Source of the DNA: Flavobacterium gelatinilyticum
GTDB taxonomy: Bacteria; Bacteroidota; Bacteroidia; Flavobacteriales; Flavobacteriaceae
Direction of reading: 5' to 3'
DNA: 64,000 nt
Assembly (NCBI RefSeq): GCF_027111295.1
Contig: NZ_CP114287.1
Coordinates: 4,030,001 to 4,094,000 of the forward strand
The position numbers and the translations under genes are program-made. The notes under the pieces are model-generated. The model had not been told where the DNA came from and did no database searches. It was given only the letters and a program-made list of their open reading frames with translations. This document shows positions 48,646 through 56,575 of the stretch, piece by piece (within the stretch, counting starts at the first letter, position 1; every line of letters begins with the position of its first letter).

Positions 48646-49566
48646 ATGAAAACTCAGATTTTAGAACATTTGACTGGAGATATAAATAATATTCCATTAG
48701 ATACCATTCCTCCTATGACAGTAGGGGATGTTCTCGATAAAACAGACGGTGTATATTTTTGTATAAAAAACAGAGATTCGGTTTTTCTTTGGGTCAATAA
48801 AAACTTTGCCGATTTAGTTGGTCAGAGACAAGAAGATATTATTGGTACAAGAGACGAACGCACTGAGCACGTTGCGCACGACAGAGCGGTTATGGAAAGC
48901 GGTATTCCGTTACTTAATTTTCATGAAACAATCGAAGTCCCGCAGCCGGACGGATCTATGTCGGCTCTGGAAATTGTAACACAAAAAGGACTTTTGAGAA
49001 AAAAAGACGGTAACGAAATTATTGGTATTACAGTTTGTTTCTCTAAAAGATTCCCTAACGCTGATAAAGAGGCAGATGAATTAATTAGAAATTTAAACAT
49101 GGTTCCAACCGGAATTGGCGGTTATCTGGCACATGGCCCAATAAGCAGTATTATACTCCCAAAAGAGGCACTTCCGGAATGTTTTGGAGGTCCAAGAAAA
49201 GCCTATTCAACAAATTATTTTCTGCTAAAAAAGGATGAGGTGCTTAAAATTCATGCTTTAAATCAGGATGAACAATGGTTTTTTCATCAGGGAAGCGCCA
49301 TTAAACTTCATATTTTTTCAGAAGACGGAGTGTATTCTTCTATAACCTTTGGAAACAGAATCGATCAGGAACAGTTTTTAATGGGAGCAGCTCCTCATAG
49401 TCATTGGTTTGGTGCCGAAGTTATAGGTTCCGGATATTCTTTGTCAAGCTGCAGTCTTGCACCTGCCTGGGACAAAGACGACAGTTTTCTTCCCGATGCA
49501 GGAAAAATTGAAGAACTCAAAAGGAAATTTCCCAAACAGGTTGATATTATAGAAAGGCTTCGATAA
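48646..49566 (+). CDS. PAS domain-DUF985 cupin fusion protein
   Basis: Residues 25-130 resemble a PAS domain (VYFCIKNRDSVFLWVNKNFADLVGQRQEDIIGTRD). Residues 155-300 follow the DUF985 cupin pattern: YSTNYFLLKKDEVLKIHALNQDEQWFFHQGSAIKLHIF, then GAAPHSHWFGAEVIGSGYSLSSCSLAPAWD. A sensor domain fused to a cupin is unusual. No kinase or DNA-binding domain is present. It could sense the cluster's product or redox state, or be a cupin enzyme with a lid. It lies in the GMC operon. Confidence 0.75.
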   Translation: MKTQILEHLTGDINNIPLDTIPPMTVGDVLDKTDGVYFCIKNRDSVFLWVNKNFADLVGQRQEDIIGTRDERTEHVAHDRAVMESGIPLLNFHETIEVPQPDGSMSALEIVTQKGLLRKKDGNEIIGITVCFSKRFPNADKEADELIRNLNMVPTGIGGYLAHGPISSIILPKEALPECFGGPRKAYSTNYFLLKKDEVLKIHALNQDEQWFFHQGSAIKLHIFSEDGVYSSITFGNRIDQEQFLMGAAPHSHWFGAEVIGSGYSLSSCSLAPAWDKDDSFLPDAGKIEELKRKFPKQVDIIERLR

Positions 49567-49574
49567 AGAAGAAA

Positions 49575-49610
49575 AAGAGAGAGTTGTTTTTTACAGCTCT
49601 CTTTTTTATT
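49575..49610 (+). terminator. terminator of the U5 operon
   Basis: The stem AAGAGAG(AG) / CTCTCTT with T-run TTTTTT follows the PAS-cupin stop by about 10 bp. Confidence 0.85.
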
Positions 49611-49732
49611 TCGCTGCAAAAGTGTATTTTAATTCTATTGGGTTTTATTCAGTAAAGAAGGGTAAAGATTGAGGATAATTTAAAAAGATGCTTTTACAAA
49701 TTATAAAATTATGTTAATTCGCTGCTTCGAAT

Positions 49733-49762
49733 TTTGTTTTAAGTAATGGAAAGATATTTTTG
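49733..49762 (+). promoter_or_regulatory. promoter of the antiporter gene
   Basis: TTTG at 49733-49736 and TATTTTTG at 49755-49762 are 18 bp apart. The ATG at 49777 follows by 14 bp. Confidence 0.7.
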
Positions 49763-49776
49763 TAAAAATCACATTT

Positions 49777-51039
49777 ATGGAATTATACTACACCTTTTCA
49801 ATACTTATTGTATTGGCCTCTTTCTTCGCCTATTTGAATTTGAGATTTTTAAAACTTCCGGGAACTATTGGAATTATGATTATTGCCATGCTGGTTTCTG
49901 TAGGTATCCGACTTTTGGGAGATTCTTATTTTCCTGCAACCACCAAACATTTTTTTGAGTTGATAAAAGAATTCGACTTCAATGAAATTCTCATGGGGGC
50001 GATGCTGAACTTTCTTCTGTTTGCAGGTGCACTGCACGTTAACATGTCTGACCTTAAAAAACAAAAAGTTCCCATAATAATGTATTCTACTGTCAGCGTA
50101 GTATTGTCAGCTTTGATCGTTTCAATGCTGTTGTATTATATAGCACCGCTTTTAGGAATAAAAATTCCGTATGTGTTCTGTCTGGTTTTTGGAACCCTGA
50201 TTTCTCCAACCGATCCGATTGTGGTATTGGGAGTTTTAAAAGAAGCCAAAGTTCCTAAAAGAATAGAAACCAAAATTGTGGGCGAATCCTTGTTTAATGA
50301 TGGAGTAGCAGTAGTAATGTTTGCCGTTGTTCTTAAAATGGCAACAGATCCAACATTTGAGATGACATTTAGTTCAATCAGCTGGTTGTTTATAAAAGAA
50401 GGCGTTGGCGGACTTTTACTGGGAGCCGTTTTCGGATTTAGCGCAGCAAAGGTTATGAAGAAAGTTGACGATTACAAAGTTTCAGTTTTAATTACGCTTT
50501 CTATTGTAACCGGAGGCTTTTTGGTAGCTCAGAGTCTGCACGTTTCAAGTCCGTTAGCAATGGTTGTTGCCGGATTGATTATTGGAAATTATGGTAAAAA
50601 AGTAGCCATGAGCGAAGTAACCAAAGATTATTTAGGAAAGTTCTGGGAACTTATCGACGAGATATTAAACGCAATTTTATTCCTGTTTATTGGTTTTGAA
50701 TTATTGTTGCTGCCGGATTTGAATAAACAATTATTAACGGGTTTTGTAGCCATTTTTATTGTACTGTTTTCAAGACTGACATCTATAGTTTTGCCTTGGA
50801 AATTCTTTGATATATTTAAGTTCTTCGGAATCAAATCAGCCTATAATAAAGGTTCCCTGATGGTAATGGTCTGGGGCGGAATTCGTGGAGGAGTTTCGAT
50901 TGCGCTGGTTCTTTCTATGCCGGAAGGTGAATATAAAAACCTATTACTGGAGGTAACCTATATCGTGGTATTATTCTCTATCGTAGTACAAGGATTGACT
51001 GTTGGAAAACTGGCTAAACGAGTTTTGGAGAAAGAGTAA
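49777..51039 (+). CDS. Na+/H+ antiporter of the NhaP/CPA1 type
   Basis: About twelve hydrophobic helices span the 420 residues. The CPA1 core reads FGTLISPTDPIVVLGVLKEAKVPKRIETKIVGESLFNDGVAVVMF, with the TDP and ND pairs used for cation and proton binding. It exports Na+ in exchange for H+. It is a single gene with its own promoter. Confidence 0.92.
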   Translation: MELYYTFSILIVLASFFAYLNLRFLKLPGTIGIMIIAMLVSVGIRLLGDSYFPATTKHFFELIKEFDFNEILMGAMLNFLLFAGALHVNMSDLKKQKVPIIMYSTVSVVLSALIVSMLLYYIAPLLGIKIPYVFCLVFGTLISPTDPIVVLGVLKEAKVPKRIETKIVGESLFNDGVAVVMFAVVLKMATDPTFEMTFSSISWLFIKEGVGGLLLGAVFGFSAAKVMKKVDDYKVSVLITLSIVTGGFLVAQSLHVSSPLAMVVAGLIIGNYGKKVAMSEVTKDYLGKFWELIDEILNAILFLFIGFELLLLPDLNKQLLTGFVAIFIVLFSRLTSIVLPWKFFDIFKFFGIKSAYNKGSLMVMVWGGIRGGVSIALVLSMPEGEYKNLLLEVTYIVVLFSIVVQGLTVGKLAKRVLEKE

Positions 51040-51116
51040 GAAATATAGATTAAAGAAAATAGAGAATAGAGCAAAGAATAAAGATTTCTATTCTTTGTCT
51101 TTAAATTATTAACCTG

Positions 51117-51150
51117 AAACCCTGCAAGTTCTTGCAGGGTTTTGTTTTTA
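51117..51150. terminator. terminator between convergent genes
   Basis: The stem AAACCCTGCAAG / CTTGCAGGGTTT ends with TTGTTTTT. It sits at the shared 3' end of the antiporter and SanA-like genes. Confidence 0.8.
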
Positions 51151-51807
51151 TCGTTTATCTTCTTTAGAATAATTAGATTCTCCATTAATATTAATTTCTC
51201 CACCTAGAAACTTCGGTTCACGATTTCTCAAAACATCAAAAAAAGATTTACATCTCGAAAGACATTCTCTAAAACGAACATAATTGTAACCTAAATATTC
51301 GCCTTTATTAGCAGAATAACCTGCAGATTTTATTCCCAATTTATTTCCGATGTAAATCGCGCGATTCAAATGATATTCCTGTGATATCAAAGTTGCTTTT
51401 TTAATCTTGAAAATATGCTTTGCCCGATACATTGTTGAATACGTATCGAAACCAGCATAATCGATAAAAATTTTAGTAGTGTCAACACCTTGTGCATAAC
51501 AATAGTTTTTCATAACCGTTAGTTCGTCATATTCTTCACGGCCGTTATCTCCGGAAAGAAGAATTTTATTGATGCGTCTTGCTTTCCAAAGCATAATTCC
51601 TGCATCAAGTCTGTCTTTTAAATATTTACTTGGCTGATTTCCGTTAATTCCTGCGCCAAAAATAATTCCAACATCATTTTTAGGAAATTTTTTAATAGAA
51701 TAATGAATGTATTTCTTGGTCGAATTTTTTACGTAGTAGTTTACAGAAGTAATTGCAACTAATCCAATAATTGCAAGATAAAGTGCTATTTTAAAATATT
51801 TTTTCAC
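51148..51807 (-). CDS. SanA/YdcF-family (DUF218) protein
   Basis: The N-terminus KKYFKIALYLAIIGLVAITSVNYYV is a membrane anchor. The DUF218 body has VGIIFGAGINGNQPSKYLKDRLDAGIML, NKILLSGDNGREEYDELTVMKNY and the late block IDYAGFDTYSTMYRA. SanA-like proteins affect envelope permeability to vancomycin. The 219 residues match. The start lies before the M3 peptidase gene on the same strand. Confidence 0.88.
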   Translation of the reverse strand: MKKYFKIALYLAIIGLVAITSVNYYVKNSTKKYIHYSIKKFPKNDVGIIFGAGINGNQPSKYLKDRLDAGIMLWKARRINKILLSGDNGREEYDELTVMKNYCYAQGVDTTKIFIDYAGFDTYSTMYRAKHIFKIKKATLISQEYHLNRAIYIGNKLGIKSAGYSANKGEYLGYNYVRFRECLSRCKSFFDVLRNREPKFLGGEININGESNYSKEDKR

Positions 51808-51867
51808 GGCTTGTATTTTGTAAGATTAAGATTCGAAAATGCTAAGATAGCTAGACAAAATCAAATA

Positions 51868-51896
51868 AAAAAACCGAAGCGGAATACTTCGGTTTA
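51868..51896. terminator. terminator after the M3 peptidase
   Basis: The stem AAACCGAAG / CTTCGGTTT lies 36 bp past the M3 stop on the minus strand. Confidence 0.8.
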
Positions 51897-51931
51897 ATCT
51901 AAAATTATAGCGATCAGAATTTAATCTAAAA

Positions 51932-53959
51932 TTACAAAAGTCCCGCTCTTTTCAATAAAGCCTCAGGTTTTGGCTCCTGACCTCTAAAGCGTTTGTATAA
52001 AGTCATTGGATGTTCTGTTCCTCCTTTAGAAAGTACATTGTCTTTAAATTTCTTTGCAACTTCTTCGTTGAAGATGCCTTTTTCCTGGAAAAATTCAAAA
52101 GCATCTGCATCTAGAACTTCCGCCCATTTATAGCTGTAATATCCAGAAGAATATCCGCCTTGAAAAATATGCGAAAAAGAAGTACTCATGGCATTTTCTT
52201 TTACGTCTGGATACAATTGCGTATTAGCAAATTGTTCTGTTTCGAAAGTTTTAAGATCTGTAATATTAGTTGGATCTTGTCCGTGCCAGGCCATATCCAA
52301 TAATCCGAAACTTAATTGACGCAATGTTGCTAGACCTTCCTGAAAACTGGCACTTTCTTTAATTTTCTGAACATACTCAATCGGAATAATTTCTCCCGTT
52401 TCGTAATGATTTGCGAATAAAGCCAAAGCTTCTGGCTCGTAACACCAGTTTTCCATAATCTGACTTGGTAATTCTACAAAATCCCAATAAACAGAAGTTC
52501 CGGATAAACTTGGATAAACCGTATCGGCCAGCATTCCGTGTAATCCGTGACCGAATTCGTGGAATAAAGTCGTTACTTCATTAAAAGTCAATAACGAAGG
52601 TTTTGTTTCGGTTGGTTTTGTAAAATTGCAAACGTTCGAAATATGCGGTCTTTCGTTTACGCCGTCTTTTACATATTGCGATTTGAATGAAGTCATCCAG
52701 GCGCCGTTTCTTTTTCCTTTTCTTGGAAAGAAATCAGCGTAGAAGATCGAAACTAAATCATTTTTAGCATCACGAACTTCATAAGTTGTAACTTCTTCGT
52801 GGTATTTATCGATATCAAAAACTTCGGTAAAAGTTAAACCGTATAGTTTTTTCGCCACGGTAAAAGCACCGTCTAAAACTTTTTCTAATTGAAAATACGG
52901 TTTTAGTTTTTCATCATCTAAATTAAAAAGCTGCTGTTTTAATTTTTCAGAATAATAAGCACCGTCCCATTTTTCCAATTGCTCTATTCCGTCCAGTTCT
53001 TTTGCGAAAGCAGTTAATTCTGCAAATTCTTTTTGAGCGGCAGGTTTTGCTTTTGCCAATAAATCATTAAGGAAAGAAAAAACTTTTTCCGGACTTTCGG
53101 CCATTCTTTCTTCCAGAACAAAATGAGCGTGCGTTTTATAACCTAGTAAATTGGCTCTTTCGTGACGAAGTTTAGCAATCTTTAAAACATTTTCCTGATT
53201 GTCGAATTCGTTATTCTGAAAACCTTTTGCACCAAAAGCAATTGCCATTTTTTTACGCAGTTCGCGATTATCAGCATAAGTCAAAAACGGAACATAACTT
53301 GGATAATCTAAAGTAAAAATCCAGCCTTCTTTTTCCTGATTTTTTGCTAATAATCTAGCCGCTTCGATTGTACCTTCAGGTAAACCAGCTAGATCTTTCT
53401 CGTCGGTTAAATGCAATTCGAAGTTGTTGGTTTCGGCCAAAACATTTTCGCCAAACTGCAAACTCAATTTCGATAATTCTTTGTCGATTTCTCTTAATTG
53501 GTTTTTCTTGTCTTCCGGAAGATTAGCTCCGTTTCTGGAGAAACTTTTGTATTTTTTATCTAATAAAGTAGTTTGTTCCGGGTTGAGGTTTAAACTTTCT
53601 TTTTGATCGTAAACCGCTTTTACTCGTGCAAAAAGTTCAGCATTTAAACGAATGTCATTTCCGAATTCAGAAAGCCAAGGCGAAACTTCCTGAGCAATTT
53701 TCTGCATTTCGTCATTCGTTTCAGCCGAATTCAAATTGAAGAAAACACTAGAAAGACGATCTAAAATATCGCCGGAATAATCCATTGCTGCAATTGTGTT
53801 TTCAAAAGTTGGTGCATCCGGATTATTTGTAATTGCATCAATTTCGGCTTTAGCCAAAGCAATTCCTTCCTGAAAAGCAGGAACGTAATCTTCGATTTTA
53901 ATCTGCGAAAAAGGTGCGGTGTTATGTTTGGTATTGAAATATTGTGTTAATATACTCAT
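51932..53959 (-). CDS. M3-family metallopeptidase (oligopeptidase A / Dcp-like)
   Basis: The zinc site TLFHEFGHGLHGML is near residue 465, with the downstream Glu in SQIMENWC. The 675 residues have the M3A thimet-oligopeptidase pattern and no signal peptide, so it acts in the cytosol on short peptides. It resembles prlC or dcp; which one cannot be settled from motif. It is followed on the minus strand by the SanA-like gene, and preceded by a pair of AACCTTGCAGG hairpins. Confidence 0.92.
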   Translation of the reverse strand: MSILTQYFNTKHNTAPFSQIKIEDYVPAFQEGIALAKAEIDAITNNPDAPTFENTIAAMDYSGDILDRLSSVFFNLNSAETNDEMQKIAQEVSPWLSEFGNDIRLNAELFARVKAVYDQKESLNLNPEQTTLLDKKYKSFSRNGANLPEDKKNQLREIDKELSKLSLQFGENVLAETNNFELHLTDEKDLAGLPEGTIEAARLLAKNQEKEGWIFTLDYPSYVPFLTYADNRELRKKMAIAFGAKGFQNNEFDNQENVLKIAKLRHERANLLGYKTHAHFVLEERMAESPEKVFSFLNDLLAKAKPAAQKEFAELTAFAKELDGIEQLEKWDGAYYSEKLKQQLFNLDDEKLKPYFQLEKVLDGAFTVAKKLYGLTFTEVFDIDKYHEEVTTYEVRDAKNDLVSIFYADFFPRKGKRNGAWMTSFKSQYVKDGVNERPHISNVCNFTKPTETKPSLLTFNEVTTLFHEFGHGLHGMLADTVYPSLSGTSVYWDFVELPSQIMENWCYEPEALALFANHYETGEIIPIEYVQKIKESASFQEGLATLRQLSFGLLDMAWHGQDPTNITDLKTFETEQFANTQLYPDVKENAMSTSFSHIFQGGYSSGYYSYKWAEVLDADAFEFFQEKGIFNEEVAKKFKDNVLSKGGTEHPMTLYKRFRGQEPKPEALLKRAGLL

Positions 53960-53972
53960 GATGCATTTTTTA

Positions 53973-54060
53973 GTCCTGCAAGGTTTTCAAAACCTTGTAG
54001 GTTTCTTTTAAGTATTTAAAATCTAGTTATACCTGCAAGGTTTTGAAAACCTTGCAGGAA
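53973..54060. repeat. two CCTGCAAGGTTTT hairpins
   Basis: One palindrome (53975-54003) reads CCTGCAAGGTTTTC / AAACCTTGTAGG, and the other (54031-54059) CCTGCAAGGTTTTG / AAACCTTGCAGG. Relatives with AACAGGTTTT cores occur at 36203 and 51117. They fill the space between purE and the M3 gene. Confidence 0.75.
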
Positions 54061-54074
54061 TTTATGCGAAAAGA

Positions 54075-54560
54075 TTATTTCTTTAAACCTTCAGCCGCTT
54101 TATTTACCGCAGCTTTTAATTCTTCTTTGTAAGCAATAATCGTATCCAAAACTTTTTTGTCATGGCTTCCGATGATTTGTGCTGCTAAAATTCCGGCATT
54201 TTTTGCTCCGTTTAAAGCTACAGTTGCTACAGGAACTCCGCCTGGCATTTGTAAAATTGATAAAACAGAATCCCAGCCATCAATTGAGTTGCTTGATTTT
54301 ACCGGAACTCCAATTACCGGAAGCGGAGACATAGAAGCTACCATTCCTGGTAAATGCGCTGCACCGCCCGCTCCGGCAATAATTACCGAAATACCGCGAG
54401 TATGTGCGTTTTTGCTAAAATCAAATAATTTCTCCGGTGTTCTGTGTGCCGAAACGATATCTACTTCAACTTCAACATTGAATTGTTTTAATATGTCGAT
54501 TGCATCCTGCATAACTGGCATGTCTGAGATGCTTCCCATTATAATAGCTACTTTGCTCAT
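54075..54560 (-). CDS. purE: 5-(carboxyamino)imidazole ribonucleotide mutase
   Basis: PurE moves the carboxyl of N5-CAIR to carbon 4 in purine synthesis. The motif VAIIMGSISDMPVMQDA opens the chain, AHRTPEKLFDF and IIAGAGGAAHLPGM follow. The start MSKVAIIMG at 54560 gives 161 residues, normal for PurE; an upstream ATG at 54578 adds six residues. It follows purK. Confidence 0.95.
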   Translation of the reverse strand: MSKVAIIMGSISDMPVMQDAIDILKQFNVEVEVDIVSAHRTPEKLFDFSKNAHTRGISVIIAGAGGAAHLPGMVASMSPLPVIGVPVKSSNSIDGWDSVLSILQMPGGVPVATVALNGAKNAGILAAQIIGSHDKKVLDTIIAYKEELKAAVNKAAEGLKK

Positions 54561-54564
54561 GTTT

Positions 54565-54602
54565 TTTATTTGTTTCAAGTTTTAAGTTTCAGGTTTCAAG
54601 TT
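54565..54602. repeat. GTTTCAGGTTTCAAG element
   Basis: The sequence TTTCAAGTTTTAAGTTTCAG repeats the unit found at 26749 and 63062. It lies in the gap between purE and purK. Confidence 0.6.
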
Positions 54603-54676
54603 GTTACTGAGACTTAAAAATATATTTAGTTGTTAACTGTAAACTGTGACTGCGACTAAAAGCTAATCACTAATTA

Positions 54677-55831
54677 CTATTGACTAATTACTCGAATAGT
54701 ATTCTTAACTTCCTGTGCAATTCTTCGAGCTTCCTGCATATTCTCATTTACAATCGTAACGTGGCCCATTTTTCTGAAAGGACGGGTTTGTTTTTTACCG
54801 TAAATATGTGGCGTAACACCGTTCCATCCTAAAATGGTTTCGATGTTTTCATACACTACATTTCCGGAATAACCTTCGGCACCGACTAAATTTACCATAA
54901 TTCCGGCAACTTTGCTGTCTGTGTTTCCTAACGGAAGATCTAAAATAGCACGTAAATGATTTTCGAATTGTGAGGTATAACTTGCTTCAATTGAATAATG
55001 ACCAGAATTATGCGGACGTGGCGCAACTTCGTTAACCAAAATTTCGTCATCCTGAGTCTGGAACATTTCAACTGCCAAAAGTCCAACGTGATTGAATTTT
55101 TCAGAAACGTTTAAAGCGATTGCTCTCGCTTTTTCGGCTACTTTTTCGTCGATTCTTGCCGGGCAGATTACGTATTCAACCTGATTGGCTTCTGGGTGAA
55201 ATTCCATTTCTACAACCGGATAGGTTTTTATTTCTCCTGACGGATTTCTGCAAACAATTACCGCTAATTCGTTTTTAAACGGAACCATAGTTTCGGCAAT
55301 GCATTCTACATTAGGAAGATTATCTAAATCTGAAATCTGACGAATTACTTTTACGCCGTTTCCGTCGTAACCAAATTCGGTACATTTCCATACAAATGGA
55401 ATTGTGATTTCGTTATTTCCAACTGATTTTTGTAATTGCGCCGGATTTTCAAAACGTAAATACGATGCGGTTGGAATATTACTTTCTGTATAAAAGTCTT
55501 TTTGAGTTCCTTTATTCTGAATTCCTTTTAAGGTTTTTGGAGACGGATATACTTTTACGCCTTCGTTTTCTAATTGCGTTAAAGCTTCAAGGTTTACCAA
55601 CTCGATTTCAAAAGTCAAAACATCGACTTGTTTCCCAAAGTTATAAACGGTTTCATAATCCATTAAATCGCCCTGAAAGAATTTATTGCAGGCAATTTTA
55701 CTAGGCGCTTCGTCGCTAGGGTCAAGAACGTAAGTTTGTATATCAAATTTTCGGGTGTCGAACAAAAGCATTTTACCTAATTGTCCGCCGCCTAATATTC
55801 CTAATTTAAAATCAGAAGAAAAATAATTCAT
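54677..55831 (-). CDS. purK: N5-carboxyaminoimidazole ribonucleotide synthase
   Basis: PurK carboxylates aminoimidazole ribonucleotide with ATP and bicarbonate. The chain starts MNYFSSDFKLGILGGGQLGKML (384 residues) and contains the ATP-grasp block TIPFVWKCTEFGYDGNGVKV and EVAPRPHNSGHYSIEA. An in-frame ATG at 55945 would add 38 basic residues that do not fit the family, so 55831 is preferred. purE follows, as usual. Confidence 0.95.
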   Translation of the reverse strand: MNYFSSDFKLGILGGGQLGKMLLFDTRKFDIQTYVLDPSDEAPSKIACNKFFQGDLMDYETVYNFGKQVDVLTFEIELVNLEALTQLENEGVKVYPSPKTLKGIQNKGTQKDFYTESNIPTASYLRFENPAQLQKSVGNNEITIPFVWKCTEFGYDGNGVKVIRQISDLDNLPNVECIAETMVPFKNELAVIVCRNPSGEIKTYPVVEMEFHPEANQVEYVICPARIDEKVAEKARAIALNVSEKFNHVGLLAVEMFQTQDDEILVNEVAPRPHNSGHYSIEASYTSQFENHLRAILDLPLGNTDSKVAGIMVNLVGAEGYSGNVVYENIETILGWNGVTPHIYGKKQTRPFRKMGHVTIVNENMQEARRIAQEVKNTIRVISQ

Positions 55832-56000
55832 TTTGAGTTGTGTTTTTGCAAAGATACTTTTTAATCTTTTTTTAGCCAAAAATTCATTATGCGCTAGTTT
55901 TTTTCCGCCACGACTAGAGCGGTAGCGACTGGCGAAGCAATTCACGAATTTTTATTAAATCAAAAAGAAAATAATTCGTGAATTTGTGGCGATAAAAAAA

Positions 56001-56552
56001 CTATTTTATTTTTTTCAAAACTTCTTTGGCAACGGCTTTGTAAGCGGGAGAATGATCGGCATAATCTTTTTCAACAATGACTTTAAGTTCCGGATGAATC
56101 CAATCGTAATGATTACCTAGAATATATAAAGTTCTAATAGAATACGCTTTTGTGGCAACTTTAATGTCATTAATTAACCAATCAAAACTTGCTTCGATAC
56201 AATCCTGAAGATTTTGTTCGGATAAATGAATATTGTTTTTGTCTTTCTTATAATGTGATTTTACCAAAAGCTGAACCACTTTTGCAATCGGACGAAGCGA
56301 ACTTTCATCTTTTAAAACTTTTAAATTGGAAAAGAAAAAATCCAAATGAGGCTGGAGCCAACTTAATTCTTCATAAGAAACAAACTCTAAAATCCAGCAC
56401 GCTTTGTGATTGTTTTTGTCTTGTGGCGAAAAGCATATCAAAATTAATTCACTATAAAGTGAGGGGTTTTCTAAAATTTCATGTGCTACTTCAAGACGAC
56501 TTTCTCGGCAAGGATATACATATTCCAGTTTTTTTTGCAATTCGGTCATCAT
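56001..56552 (-). CDS. helical-repeat-like hypothetical protein
   Basis: The 183-residue soluble protein is rich in helices, with patterns LVKSHYKKDK and AYSIRTLYILGNHYDW suggestive of HEAT-like repeats. I do not recognise a named family. It is separated from purK by 169 bp containing short repeats. The TonB receptor ends just upstream. Confidence 0.6.
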   Translation of the reverse strand: MMTELQKKLEYVYPCRESRLEVAHEILENPSLYSELILICFSPQDKNNHKACWILEFVSYEELSWLQPHLDFFFSNLKVLKDESSLRPIAKVVQLLVKSHYKKDKNNIHLSEQNLQDCIEASFDWLINDIKVATKAYSIRTLYILGNHYDWIHPELKVIVEKDYADHSPAYKAVAKEVLKKIK

Positions 56553-56575
56553 TGTTTTTGAGTATTTATAGTAAG

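Noticed and set aside
55831..55945. Longer start for purK
   Set aside because: The extra 38 residues are basic and cover an intergenic repeat; PurK proteins start near the GILGGGQLG motif.
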